A model generated the notes under the pieces. The model made no database searches. It was not told where the DNA came from and was given only the letters and a program-made list of their open reading frames with translations. Made by a program: the position numbers and the translations under genes. Shown piece after piece: positions 1 to 7,359 of a stretch of 31,772 nucleotides of DNA (the first letter of the stretch is position 1; each line of letters starts with the position of its first letter). This DNA is from JANMQK01 sp031370485 (GTDB taxonomy: Bacteria; Acidobacteriota; Polarisedimenticolia; Gp22-AA2), in assembly GCA_031370485.1 (NCBI GenBank), contig JANMQK010000278.1, positions 1 through 31,772 on the forward strand, in the 5' to 3' direction.

Positions 1-2
1 CC

Positions 3-1115
3 GGCGTCGCGACGGGCTGCGGCAAGAAGGGGCCGCCGCAGCCTCCGATCCGCATCCTGCCCTCGCCGGCCCAGGCCATCAGGGTGCGGCAAATCGGCCC
101 GGAGATCGAGATCACCGCGACGGCGACCGGGATGAGGACCAACGGGACGCCGCTCGGGCCGGGCTGGGAGATCCGGGTGATGCGTCTTCCGACCACGGCG
201 ACACTCCGGCCCGAGGCGGTCTCCGCGCGCTACCTCATGCACCAGTTCCTGACGCAGGCGGAGGTGGTCGCCCGCGTCGACGGGCAGGGGCTGCTGCGAA
301 CCTCGCCTGGCGGCCGGTTCGTCGCGCGCGACGCCGAGGCGGCCGCCGCCCTCAAGCCGGGTGTCCCGCTTCGCTATCTGTATGGAGTCATGATCGTCGA
401 GGGCGAGAGGGAGCGCTCGAACGTGCCGGCCCCCGTTTCCATCGAACTCGTCGAGCCGCCACCCCCGCCGGGGGATCTGAAGGCCGAGGTCCGCGAAGGA
501 GAGGTCCGGCTGGCCTGGACTCCGGGCGTCCCTGCCCCCGCCGTCCCCCTTTACAACATCTACCGCAATGCGGCGGGCGAGTCCGGCGAGCTGGAAACCC
601 CGCTGAACCCCGGACCTCTCACGAAGCCGGGATACGTCGACACCACGTTTCATTACGGCACCGTGTACACCTATGTCGTGCGCGCGCTGGCGTCGCCGAG
701 CCCCCCGCCGCGGGAGAGCCTGGGCAGCCCCGCGATCGAGGTGCGCCCGCTCGACGTGTTCGCCCCGGCGGCGCCGACCGGGCTGGCGGTGACGGCGGAA
801 GGAAACGTGATACGGCTCTACTGGTTCCCCAGCAGCGAGCCGGATCTCGTCGGCTACAGGATCTACCGGCGGGACACGCCGGGAGGGGAGTGGACGGTGC
901 TGGGTCAGACCGGGGCGGCGGAGACATCCTTCACGGACGCGACGGCCCGGCCCGGGGTGCGCTATTATTACGCGGTCAGCGCCGTCGACTCGGCCGCCAC
1001 GCCAAACGAGGGCCCCCGATCGGAAGAGCGATCCGAGATGCTCCCCCCTCCCGCGGCGCCGGCTCCCGTCGCCCCGCGCGATCAGGCCCAGCCTTCCACG
1101 GAGAAAAAGCCATGA
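3..1115 (+). CDS. Fibronectin type III domain lipoprotein (5' partial)
   Basis: The gene is open from the left edge; its start codon lies outside the window. The first visible residues read G-V-A-T-G-C-G-K-K, which looks like a lipobox with the lipidated Cys at codon 18-20, so this is probably an exported lipoprotein whose signal peptide starts upstream. An internal GTG at 84 would remove the Cys and is not a likely start. The middle and C-terminal parts hold two fibronectin-III-like segments (about nt 450-750 and 760-1030) with Trp, Tyr-x-Ile-Tyr-Arg and Tyr-x-Tyr core patterns. The end is Pro/Ala-rich. Such proteins usually act as extracytoplasmic binding or structural proteins; no catalytic motif is visible. 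The stop codon overlaps the dapF ATG (ATGA), so the two are probably co-translated. Confidence 0.8.
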   Translation, partial: GVATGCGKKGPPQPPIRILPSPAQAIRVRQIGPEIEITATATGMRTNGTPLGPGWEIRVMRLPTTATLRPEAVSARYLMHQFLTQAEVVARVDGQGLLRTSPGGRFVARDAEAAAALKPGVPLRYLYGVMIVEGERERSNVPAPVSIELVEPPPPPGDLKAEVREGEVRLAWTPGVPAPAVPLYNIYRNAAGESGELETPLNPGPLTKPGYVDTTFHYGTVYTYVVRALASPSPPPRESLGSPAIEVRPLDVFAPAAPTGLAVTAEGNVIRLYWFPSSEPDLVGYRIYRRDTPGGEWTVLGQTGAAETSFTDATARPGVRYYYAVSAVDSAATPNEGPRSEERSEMLPPPAAPAPVAPRDQAQPSTEKKP

Positions 1116-1957
1116 CGCCCTTGCAGATGGAGTTCTACAAGATGTCCGCGGGAGGGAACGACTTCGTGCTGTTCGACAACCGCTCCGGAGAGCTGTCACC
1201 GGAGACCCTTCCCGACTTCATCCGGCGTATCTGCACGCGGGGGCTCTCGGTCGGCGCGGATGGCGTCATCTTGGTGGAGAAATCGCCGGTCGCCGACGTC
1301 CGGGCGCGGTTCTTCAACCCGGATGGCCGGCCGACGTTCTGCGGCAACGGCGCGCGCTGCGTTGCGCGCCTGGCCTACCTGAAGGGCATCGCTCCGGCGC
1401 GCATGTCGATCCAGAGCGATCTCATGATCCATCGGGCCGAGGTCCGGGGACTGTCCGCCTCCATCGAGATGCGCGATCCGCGGGGGCTGGACGGCGGTGT
1501 CGAGGTCGAGGTCGCGGGGGAACGGATCCGCGGAACCTGGGTCGACACGGGAGTGCCGCACTACGTCGTGTTCCGCGATGTCGCGCCCGAGGGGTCGATC
1601 GATCCGCTGGGGAGCAACCTGAGGTCACACCCTCGTTTTTCTCCCGAAGGCACGAATGTGGATTTCGTCTGGCCCCTGGAGGGCGGCATCCTGGGCATTC
1701 GTTCGTTCGAAAGGGGTGTGGAGGGGGAGACCCTGGCGTGCGGCACCGGCTGTGTCGCGGCCGCGGTGGCCGCGGCGGCGGCAGGGAAGGCGCGGCCGCC
1801 GGTCCTCCTTCGCACCCGCAGCGGTGACACAATCCAGGTCCGCTTCGAAGGTGATCCCACAAGGCCGACGGGCGTCCAGCTCGAAGGCGGGGTCCGGCTG
1901 GTCTTCGTGGGACACTTGACCGAAGAGTCGACCCAAGGTTTCCAGGCCTCCCACTGA
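1112..1957 (+). CDS. dapF: Diaminopimelate epimerase
   Basis: DapF converts LL- to meso-diaminopimelate, supplying lysine and the peptidoglycan cross-linking residue. The 281-aa product has the usual family length. Both catalytic cysteines are present in their motifs: Cys77 in F-C-G-N-G-A-R-C and Cys210 in A-C-G-T-G-C. The N-terminal substrate-binding block reads S-A-G-G-N-D-F-V. The reading frame is open upstream to 890, but that part lies inside the lipoprotein gene. The ATG at 1112 overlaps the preceding stop and gives the normal N-terminus; ATG 1127 is an alternative. It sits between the lipoprotein gene and a small membrane-protein gene in a tight co-directional run. Presence of dapF, with mpl further down, indicates meso-DAP peptidoglycan. 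Confidence 0.95.
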   Translation: MTPLQMEFYKMSAGGNDFVLFDNRSGELSPETLPDFIRRICTRGLSVGADGVILVEKSPVADVRARFFNPDGRPTFCGNGARCVARLAYLKGIAPARMSIQSDLMIHRAEVRGLSASIEMRDPRGLDGGVEVEVAGERIRGTWVDTGVPHYVVFRDVAPEGSIDPLGSNLRSHPRFSPEGTNVDFVWPLEGGILGIRSFERGVEGETLACGTGCVAAAVAAAAAGKARPPVLLRTRSGDTIQVRFEGDPTRPTGVQLEGGVRLVFVGHLTEESTQGFQASH

Positions 1958-1969
1958 GGGTTGATTTTC

Positions 1970-2290
1970 GTGCCCATCCAACCGGGGAAGGGGAAGGCAG
2001 GCCGCGTCGTCCGACTTGCGACGGGCTGGACTCTGCTGATCGGCGGGGTGATCCTCGGGCCAGTCCCGATATTCCCGGGATTCGTGCTGGTCATCCCCGG
2101 GCTCACGATGCTGGCGGCCGAGAGTCGCTGGGTGCGCGGCTGGCTCCGGCGGCTGCGCGAGCAGCGGCATGTCCGGCGGGCCATGCACGAAGCCGAGAGG
2201 ATCGGCCTGAAACTCGATCTTGACCAGGACTTCCCCGACCAGGGCGATCACGTCGAACGCCCCGGGGACCCCGCCCCTCCGGAGCCCTGA
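1970..2290 (+). CDS. Small PGPGW-type membrane protein
   Basis: This protein of about 106 aa has one or two hydrophobic stretches (residues roughly 15-48) containing the signature G-P-V-P-I-F-P-G-F-V. That matches the pattern of the PGPGW family of small putative transmembrane proteins. The C-terminal half is charged: an Arg-rich segment after the membrane part, then an acidic, Pro-rich tail. The function of the family is unknown. I chose GTG 1970 because GAGGG at 1956-1960 lies 9 nt upstream; a TTG at 1961 is possible but too close to that site. It follows dapF by 12 nt and ends 15 nt before the convergent nth gene. Confidence 0.7.
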   Translation: MPIQPGKGKAGRVVRLATGWTLLIGGVILGPVPIFPGFVLVIPGLTMLAAESRWVRGWLRRLREQRHVRRAMHEAERIGLKLDLDQDFPDQGDHVERPGDPAPPEP

Positions 2291-2305
2291 GTCCTTTCGC
2301 CAGGA

Positions 2306-3097
2306 TCAGCCGTCCCGGGCGGCGCCGCGAGCGCCCCGGCCGCGCTTTTTCGCTCGCACGGCAGGACGGCCACGCGGGCGGAGGCGGGATGATCGGGAAG
2401 TGGCGAGCCATTCCTCCAGGTCCCGCGACGGGCAGCAAGCCTTCAGAGGGCAGGAGCCACAGCGCGGGCGCCGTGCCTGACAGACGTAGCGACCGTGCAG
2501 GATCATGACAATAGAGAAGAAGATCCACTCCTCCCGCGGGATGAGCGCCGCGAGGTCCTTTTCGATCCGGACCGGATCCTCCTGCCGCGTGAGACCGAGC
2601 CGAGAAGCGACTCTCGCCATGTGGGTATCGACCACGATGCCCGAGGCGATCCCGTAACCCGCACCGAGCACCACGTTTGCCGTCTTGCGGCCGACACCCG
2701 GAAGTTGCGTCATTTCGTCCATTGTCCGGGGCACCTGGCCGCCATGCTTTTCCACGAGCATCCGGCAACATCCGAGGATGGACCGCGTCTTCGCCTTGAA
2801 GAATCCGGTCGAGCGTATAAGACGCTCGAGATCCGCCGGCCTGGCACGGGCCAGGGCCGCCAGTTCAGGGTAGGCAAGAAACAGCGGCCCGGTCACCTTG
2901 TTGACACGCTCGTCGGTGCACTGCGCCGACAGGATCGTGGCTAGTAGGAGCTGAAAGGGATTCTTGTGGTCCAGCTCGACCCGAGGCGCGGGATGTGCGC
3001 GGTGCAACGTCTTCAGGATAGCCGCCACCCTCGTGGCGATTTCTCCGGGGGACGCGACAGCCGGTTTCTCGCGCATGCGAATCACAGCGGGCGTCAT
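2306..3097 (-). CDS. nth: Endonuclease III (base-excision DNA repair glycosylase/AP lyase)
   Basis: Nth removes oxidised pyrimidines from DNA and nicks the abasic site. The helix-hairpin-helix reads L-P-G-V-G-R-K-T-A, with the catalytic Lys in it. The catalytic Asp is in V-V-D-T-H. The [4Fe-4S] loop has the exact Cys spacing C-x6-C-x2-C-x5-C near the C-terminus. The product (263 aa) is longer than E. coli Nth (211 aa) because of an N-terminal extension and a basic tail rich in Arg and Lys. The start is uncertain. ATG 3097 lacks a Shine-Dalgarno sequence and overlaps a possible -10 element, so ATG 3076 (256 aa) may be the real start. It converges with the dapF cluster. Confidence 0.95.
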   Translation of the reverse strand: MTPAVIRMREKPAVASPGEIATRVAAILKTLHRAHPAPRVELDHKNPFQLLLATILSAQCTDERVNKVTGPLFLAYPELAALARARPADLERLIRSTGFFKAKTRSILGCCRMLVEKHGGQVPRTMDEMTQLPGVGRKTANVVLGAGYGIASGIVVDTHMARVASRLGLTRQEDPVRIEKDLAALIPREEWIFFSIVMILHGRYVCQARRPRCGSCPLKACCPSRDLEEWLATSRSSRLRPRGRPAVRAKKRGRGARGAARDG

Positions 3098-3125
3098 GCT
3101 AATGGAGGAGGAAGTGGCCTGTCAA
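3096..3125 (-). promoter_or_regulatory. Possible sigma70-type promoter of nth
   Basis: On the minus strand there is a perfect TTGACA (3125-3120), an 18-bp spacer, and TAGCAT (3101-3096, 4 of 6 matches to TATAAT). The -10 element overlaps the upstream ATG of nth, so transcription would begin near 3089. That would favour translation from ATG 3076. Confidence 0.35.
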
Positions 3126-3287
3126 AAAGTCATGGTGTTCTCGCGGTGTGCCAAAAAGTCCTGTCCGGAGGACCCCCGGCTACGGCAGCGGGGCGGAGGG
3201 CTTGGCGCGCCGTTCGCGAGACAGGTTGCAGGAAGGCTGAAAGAACCACCGTCCTGCGCCCTTTCCGATAGGTATGGTGCTGCAGGA

Positions 3288-3313
3288 GGCCCGCGGGCCG
3301 AGCTCGCTCGGCC
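3288..3313. repeat. Overlapping palindromes upstream of the sigma4 gene
   Basis: GGCCCGCGGGCC (3288-3299) is a perfect 12-nt palindrome. It overlaps GGCCGAGC-TC-GCTCGGCC (3296-3313), an 8-bp dyad with a 2-nt centre. They lie about 60 nt before the chosen start of the sigma-region-4 gene and could form alternative hairpins or a protein-binding site. The 273-base gap 3098-3370 shows no other gene; it also holds a 9-nt direct repeat CAAAAAGTC (3123 and 3152). Confidence 0.5.
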
Positions 3314-3358
3314 ATGTCCGCGAGGCTGGCAGAGTTGTTGCTAAGGACTCCCGATGTC

Positions 3359-3366
3359 AAGGAGGG
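3359..3366 (+). promoter_or_regulatory. Strong ribosome binding site deciding the sigma4 start
   Basis: AAGGAGGG ends 4 nt before ATG 3371. The frame is open further up to ATG 3314, but no comparable site precedes that codon, so 3371 is the preferred start. Confidence 0.75.
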
Positions 3367-3370
3367 TCCC

Positions 3371-3724
3371 ATGTGGCGTCAACTGCTTCCGTACACGACC
3401 AGTTATGACGACTTTATCTCCCCGGACGAGGAGGCCAGGCTCGAGGCGTTCATCTCGGATCCGGACTCCTTCCGTCAGGAGAAGAACATCCAGCGCGATG
3501 AAGTCGATCGCATTCTCAAGAAGGCCATGTGCAAGCTTCCCCCCAGGGAGCGCTACATCATCGAGCGGCGCTTCGGAATGCGGGACGGGAGCGAACTGAC
3601 GCTCGAGGCTGTTTCGCGCATCCTCAAGCTGAGCAAGGAGCGTGTGCGGCAACTGGAGCGGGAAGCGCTCCTCAAGCTGCGCGTCGCCCTTGACGGCCTG
3701 CGGGGCCAGCTCATCAGTGCCTGA
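3371..3724 (+). CDS. Stand-alone sigma70 region 3.2/region 4 protein
   Basis: This 117-aa protein resembles only the C-terminal end of a group 1/2 sigma70 factor. Residues 56-105 match region 4: L-P-P-R-E-R-Y-I-I-E-R-R-F-G-M, then a helix-turn-helix with S-K-E-R-V-R-Q-L-E, the part that reads the -35 element and binds the beta flap. Residues 18-32, with D-E-E-A-R-L-E-A-F-I-S-D, resemble the sigma-finger (region 3.2) pattern seen as D-D-S-x-L-G-D-F-I-E-D in RpoD. Regions 1, 2 and 3.0/3.1 are absent, so it cannot open promoters alone. No upstream remnant of the missing regions is visible. It is monocistronic, with its own strong RBS and terminator. It may be a modulator of RNA polymerase or one half of a split sigma factor. 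Domain recognition is firm; the role is inference. Confidence 0.8.
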   Translation: MWRQLLPYTTSYDDFISPDEEARLEAFISDPDSFRQEKNIQRDEVDRILKKAMCKLPPRERYIIERRFGMRDGSELTLEAVSRILKLSKERVRQLEREALLKLRVALDGLRGQLISA

Positions 3725-3752
3725 TTAGGCGTCCTGGCCTGGCGCACTCTTG

Positions 3753-3787
3753 CCGCCGCCCCCTCCCGGGGGCGGCGGTTCTGTTTC
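3753..3787 (+). terminator. Intrinsic terminator after the sigma4 gene
   Basis: A perfect 11-bp GC stem (CCGCCGCCCCC at 3753-3763 paired with 3768-3778) closes a 4-nt loop and is followed by TTCTGTTTC. It begins 29 nt after the sigma4 stop codon. Confidence 0.85.
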
Positions 3788-3874
3788 ATGACAGGGCGGG
3801 CGCGCGGCTCCATCCCGGAGGCCGGGCGGGTGCGGAGTCCGCTCCGCGCTTCACCTCGAAGGCTCTTGCGTTCT

Positions 3875-3904
3875 TTTACAAAATGGGTAGCATTAGGCTA
3901 TCAT
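3875..3904 (+). promoter_or_regulatory. Sigma70-type promoter of the TPR-tonB-exb-mpl cluster
   Basis: TTTACA (3875-3880) and TATCAT (3899-3904) each match 5 of 6 consensus bases and are 18 bp apart. The predicted start of transcription is near 3911, just before the leader hairpin. It lies in the only AT-richer part of this intergenic stretch (3788-4018). Confidence 0.6.
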
Positions 3905-3912
3905 CGAAGTCG

Positions 3913-3946
3913 GGACCGGCAGTTACGCGCCGGTCCGCCTTTGTTT
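3913..3946 (+). promoter_or_regulatory. Leader hairpin, attenuator-like
   Basis: GGACCGGC (3913-3920) pairs perfectly with GCCGGTCC (3929-3936) across an 8-nt loop, followed by GCCTTTGTTT. It sits at the very 5' end of the predicted transcript, about 70 nt before the TPR gene. It could act as a weak terminator/attenuator or as a 5' stabilising hairpin. Confidence 0.55.
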
Positions 3947-4018
3947 AGGCGAGTGGATCGCGCGGCATTCCCGGAACCGCTGGTCGGCAGGACGGTTCCC
4001 GAGGAGAGCGGATTGAAA

Positions 4019-4870
4019 ATGAAGCCAACAGGTCGGGCGGCCACGGTGGCGCTCCTGGGCGTTCTCCTCGTGGGTGTCACGGGCTGCGGCGGGACGATCA
4101 ATCGTCTGAGGTCGAACTACGCCGTCAAGCAGGGTAACGAGTTTTACAAGGCGCAAGACTTCCTGAAAGCGATCGAGTATTACCGGTACGGGATCTATCT
4201 CAACCCCGGCATGGCGCTGGCCTACTACCACACGGCGCTCTCGTACATGGCCCTCTACAAGCCCGGCAGCCACCACCCGAAGGACCTCCGTTATTCACAG
4301 GAGGCCATCAACAATCTCCAGCGCTACTTGAATTTTTATCCCAATAACGAGGACGCCAAGAACTACCTGCTGACCACCTACATGCAGGCGGAACGGTACG
4401 ACGAGGCGGCGGCCTTCTTCGAGAACGAGCTCAAGCAGCGCGGGTCGAGCGATCCTCAGGTCGCCTCGATGCTGATGCAGCGAATCGGGATGATCTATGC
4501 GAAGAAGGGGGATTTTGAATCCTCCCTCGAATGGTACAAGAAACGCGCTGAGCTCGAAAAGGACAACGCCGAGGCCCTTTACACGATTGGCGTGCTGTGC
4601 TGGGACAAGGTGTACCACGCCGGGATCACGATGGACATCGACAAGCGGAAAGAGTTGATTGACATGGGGCTCGGCTACCTCGATAGGGCTTCCGCGCTGC
4701 GGGAGAATTACTTCGAGGCGGTGTCCTATATCAATCTGCTCTACCGCGAAAAGGCGAAGGTCGCGCAGACGCTGGGAAACAACGACGACTTCGTCAAGTA
4801 CACCCAGGAAGCCGACAAGAACCAGCGGATAGCCCTGGACATGCGCAAGAAGGTCATGGCGAAGAAGTAG
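4019..4870 (+). CDS. TPR-repeat lipoprotein
   Basis: The product (283 aa) begins with a lipoprotein signal peptide: Lys/Arg N-region, hydrophobic stretch L-L-G-V-L-L-V-G and lipobox V-T-G-C with Cys23. It is then built mainly of tetratricopeptide-like helices, for example a unit with Q-G-N-E-F-Y-K-A-Q-D-F at about 40-75 and one with I-G-M-I-Y-A-K-K-G-D-F at about 150-185. It ends in a Lys-rich tail. TPR lipoproteins usually scaffold envelope complexes. Its position as first gene before tonB-exbB-exbD-exbD suggests it works with that energy-transducing complex, but that is inference. ATG 4019 gives the clean signal peptide. TTG 4013 is possible because GAGGAG at 4001-4006 is better spaced from it. 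The frame is open back to 3788 but that stretch holds promoter and terminator. Confidence 0.85.
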   Translation: MKPTGRAATVALLGVLLVGVTGCGGTINRLRSNYAVKQGNEFYKAQDFLKAIEYYRYGIYLNPGMALAYYHTALSYMALYKPGSHHPKDLRYSQEAINNLQRYLNFYPNNEDAKNYLLTTYMQAERYDEAAAFFENELKQRGSSDPQVASMLMQRIGMIYAKKGDFESSLEWYKKRAELEKDNAEALYTIGVLCWDKVYHAGITMDIDKRKELIDMGLGYLDRASALRENYFEAVSYINLLYREKAKVAQTLGNNDDFVKYTQEADKNQRIALDMRKKVMAKK

Positions 4871-4928
4871 CGCCGTGTTGCGGGCCCGGGGCCGGGTTCC
4901 GGCCTCGGGGCCTCAGCGAGGTGGAACG

Positions 4929-5696
4929 TTGTTCGATTCGATGGTCCTGTCCACCAAGACGAGGAAACGGACACGGCAATGGCTGACGCTGCCCGTCGCC
5001 ATAATCCTGCACGTCGTGGTCTTCGCGGGACTGGTCGTTGGCTCATTCCTGACCGTGGAGTCGGTTCCGGCGCCGCCGATCACGATTTCCTTTGTGGCCG
5101 CCCCGCCTCCACCCCCGCCTCCACCGCCCCCTCCAGCGCGCAGGAAAAAGGCGATCGAGACGCCCAAAGTGATCCCGAAACCGGTGGAGCTGGTGCAGCC
5201 CAAGGTGGTCCCCGAGGAGAAGCCGGTTCCGATTGAGGCTCCCCAAGACAGCGACCTCGGCGAGGACGAAGGTGTCGATGGCGGTGTTGAAGGCGGAGTC
5301 GTCGGCGGAGTCGTGGGTGGTGTCGTGGGCGGCGTGGTCGGCGGCGTGATCGGCGGCATCCTGGGTGGCGTGGAAGGCGGCATGGGTGACCAGCCACTCT
5401 ACGCGGGGATCGGCGGCGTCACGAACCCCGAGCTAATCCAGGCGACCAAGCGCCAGCCGAGATACCCCGATATCGCCCGCAAGGCCAAGGTCCAGGGCCA
5501 GGTGATTCTCCAGGCGATCGTCCGCAAGGACGGCGTGGTCGGGGATGTCACAGTCCTCAAGTCACCCGGCTCCAAGTTCGGGTTCGACGAGTCGGCAATC
5601 GCCGCCGTGAAGCAGTGGAGGTACAAGCCCGGCTTGCAGAACGGCAAGCCGGTCGACGTCTACTTCACGGTGGTCGTCGATTTCGTCCTGCAGTGA
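4929..5696 (+). CDS. tonB: TonB-family energy transducer
   Basis: TonB links the proton-motive force harnessed by ExbB/ExbD to outer-membrane transporters. The 255-aa protein has an Arg/Lys-rich N-terminus, one membrane helix (residues about 19-43) containing the His of I-I-L-H-V-V-V, a poly-proline stretch and a Pro/Lys/Glu linker. A nine-unit Val-x-Gly-Gly repeat follows. The C-terminal domain (about 165-255) has the usual Y-P-x-x-A-R-K-A-x-V-x-G motif and W-R-Y-K-P near the end. I chose TTG 4929 because GAGGTGG at 4918-4924 lies 4 nt upstream, giving M-F-D-S; ATG 4941 would be 16 nt from that site. It lies 58 nt after the TPR lipoprotein and 27 nt before exbB. The gene symbol reflects family membership; several paralogues per genome are common. 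Confidence 0.9.
   Translation: MFDSMVLSTKTRKRTRQWLTLPVAIILHVVVFAGLVVGSFLTVESVPAPPITISFVAAPPPPPPPPPPPARRKKAIETPKVIPKPVELVQPKVVPEEKPVPIEAPQDSDLGEDEGVDGGVEGGVVGGVVGGVVGGVVGGVIGGILGGVEGGMGDQPLYAGIGGVTNPELIQATKRQPRYPDIARKAKVQGQVILQAIVRKDGVVGDVTVLKSPGSKFGFDESAIAAVKQWRYKPGLQNGKPVDVYFTVVVDFVLQ
5274..5381 (+). repeat. 12-nt tandem repeat encoding Val-x-Gly-Gly units in TonB
   Basis: Nine in-frame 12-nt units encode V-D-G-G, V-E-G-G, four V-V-G-G, V-I-G-G, I-L-G-G and V-E-G-G. The repeat forms a flexible glycine linker between the Pro-rich region and the C-terminal domain. Codon third positions vary among units, so the repeat is kept at the protein level rather than being a fresh DNA expansion. Confidence 0.85.
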
Positions 5697-5723
5697 CATA
5701 ATGATCGAAGGAGGATTCCGACA

Positions 5724-6419
5724 ATGATGGGGCATTCGGTATGGGACATCTGGCTTCAAATGGGGTACCTCGCCAAAGGGGTGGCCCTTTTCCTGATCTT
5801 GATGTCCGTCTACTCCGTGGGCGTGTTCATCGAGAGGGTCATGTTGTTCCGCTCCGCCAAGAAGCAGTCGATCGAGTACCTGCCCGTGGCCACCAAGGCG
5901 CTGCGCGATGGCAGGTATCGTGACGCGGTCGAAGCCGCGAAGCGATACAACAAGAGCCACCTGGCGAAGGTCCTCGCCGCGGGACTGCAGCAATTCCTGT
6001 TCGAGAAGGAGGAGGAGCCCACGCATGACGCGGTCGAATCGGTCCGGCTCGCGGTCGAGCGTGCGGCGGCCCTGACGAGCGCCGAGATGAAGCGCGGGCT
6101 GGGAGGTCTAGCAACGATCGGGTCCACCGCCCCCTTTGTCGGGCTGTTCGGCACCGTCGTGGGCATCATCAACGCCTTCACCGGGATGGCGGCCACCGGG
6201 TCGGGCGGCATCGGGGCGGTGTCGGCGGGCATCGCGGAGGCCCTGATCACAACGGCCGCCGGTCTCGCCGTCGCCATTCCCGCGGTGTGGATGTTCAACT
6301 ACTTCACCTCGCAGGTGGAGTTCTTCGGGATCGAGATGGCCAACTCCTCCTCAGAGTTGATCGATTTCTTCCTGAAGCGTCAGAACCAGGGGGTCAATGT
6401 CGATGCAGGCCGGAAGTAG
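5724..6419 (+). CDS. exbB: MotA/TolQ/ExbB proton channel family protein
   Basis: This 231-aa inner-membrane protein has the ExbB/TolQ layout. One N-terminal membrane helix spans about residues 15-38. A cytoplasmic stretch of about 90 residues follows, then two long helices with G-S-T-A-P-F-V-G-L-F-G-T-V-x-G-I and A-L-I-T-T-A-A-G-L-A-V-A-I-P, the family signatures lining the proton path. AAGGAGG lies about 10 nt before the ATG. Its end overlaps the first exbD by 23 nt, implying coupled translation. Neighbouring tonB favours an ExbB rather than TolQ or MotA assignment. Confidence 0.93.
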   Translation: MMGHSVWDIWLQMGYLAKGVALFLILMSVYSVGVFIERVMLFRSAKKQSIEYLPVATKALRDGRYRDAVEAAKRYNKSHLAKVLAAGLQQFLFEKEEEPTHDAVESVRLAVERAAALTSAEMKRGLGGLATIGSTAPFVGLFGTVVGIINAFTGMAATGSGGIGAVSAGIAEALITTAAGLAVAIPAVWMFNYFTSQVEFFGIEMANSSSELIDFFLKRQNQGVNVDAGRK

Positions 6420-6831
6420 CGGCAATCTCAACTCGGACATCAACGTCACGCCGTTCGTGGATATCTGCCTAGTGCTCCTCATCATATTCATGGTCGTGAC
6501 GCCGATGCTGCAGGAGGGGGTGCAGATCAGCCTCCCCTACGCGAAGAACACCGAGAAGAAGGAGGACGACGAATCGCGCGCCATCGTCGTGGCGATCGAT
6601 AACAAGAACCCGAAGGTCATCTACGTACAGAAAAAGGCCGTGAGCCGGGACCAGTTCCTGGCCGAGATGACCGAGGTCCACGACCGCACGCCCGACAAAA
6701 GCATTCTCATCAAGGCCGACAAGGCGATGCGCTACGGGGACGTCCGCAAGGTCATGATCGAGGCCAACGAGGCCGGCTTCGAGGAGGTCTCGCTGGTGTC
6801 GGAAAAGTCACCGGGGTCCACCGAGGAATAA
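6397..6831 (+). CDS. exbD: ExbD/TolR biopolymer transport protein (first copy)
   Basis: The 144-aa protein has a short cytoplasmic N-terminus and one membrane helix. The helix starts with D-I-N-V-T-P-F-V-D, where the second Asp is the conserved proton-carrying residue of the ExbD/TolR family. A periplasmic domain follows with the usual V-x-I-K-A-D-K-x-x-x-Y-G-D-V pattern. It overlaps exbB by 23 nt and is followed 13 nt later by a second ExbD. Two tandem ExbD copies downstream of one ExbB are common in several phyla and may form a heteromeric stator. Confidence 0.92.
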   Translation: MSMQAGSSGNLNSDINVTPFVDICLVLLIIFMVVTPMLQEGVQISLPYAKNTEKKEDDESRAIVVAIDNKNPKVIYVQKKAVSRDQFLAEMTEVHDRTPDKSILIKADKAMRYGDVRKVMIEANEAGFEEVSLVSEKSPGSTEE

Positions 6832-6844
6832 GAGGAAAACAAAA

Positions 6845-7303
6845 ATGTCCATGCAGCTTGGAACCCAAGGCGTAAAGTCCGACATCAACGTCACGCCGTT
6901 CGTGGACATCGTCTTGGTCCTGCTGATCATTTTCATGGTCGTGACCCCTCTTCTGAGCCGCGCGCTTGACATCTCCGTGCCGCCCAAATCGGAGGCCCAG
7001 GCGACCGACGTGGTGGCCGCGGATCAGCTCATCCTCACCGTGCGCGGCCCGGCGGAATCGCCAAAGATCCTGCTCAACCAGGAGGAGGTCCTGGGCGGCG
7101 TTGACGGCCTGAAAGATCGCATCACGGAGCTCATGAAGAACCGGCCGACCAAGGAAAAGATCGTCTTCTTCCAGGCCGACAACGAGCTTCCCTACCAGTA
7201 TGTGGTCACGGTCATGGACACCCTCCGCGGGGGCGGCGTCGAGAAGATCGGTCTCATCACCGACGAGAATCTCGGGCTGACGCAGTTCCCCGGCGGCGCC
7301 TAG
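6845..7303 (+). CDS. exbD: ExbD/TolR biopolymer transport protein (second copy)
   Basis: This 152-aa paralogue of the preceding gene has the same S-D-I-N-V-T-P-F-V-D-I membrane entry with the conserved Asp. Its periplasmic domain is diverged, carrying F-F-Q-A-D-N-E-L-P-Y-Q-Y in place of the usual K-A-D-x-x-x-x-Y. AGAGGAAA at 6831-6838 provides the ribosome site. The divergence between the copies suggests different periplasmic partners rather than recent duplication. Confidence 0.92.
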   Translation: MSMQLGTQGVKSDINVTPFVDIVLVLLIIFMVVTPLLSRALDISVPPKSEAQATDVVAADQLILTVRGPAESPKILLNQEEVLGGVDGLKDRITELMKNRPTKEKIVFFQADNELPYQYVVTVMDTLRGGGVEKIGLITDENLGLTQFPGGA

Positions 7304-7359
7304 GCCGCCCCTACCGCGGTGGCCCGCCCCATCCGACGGCCGGCCGTGCCCGCAGAGCG

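Noticed and set aside
3739..3756. A TGGC...TTGC pattern near the sigma4 terminator resembling a sigma54 promoter.
   Set aside because: The GG-to-GC spacing is one base short of the strict sigma54 requirement, and the sequence overlaps the terminator stem.
5274..5381. The 12-nt tandem repeat as a CRISPR-like or mobile repeat.
   Set aside because: It is in frame within tonB, has no spacers, and encodes a glycine linker found in TonB-family proteins.
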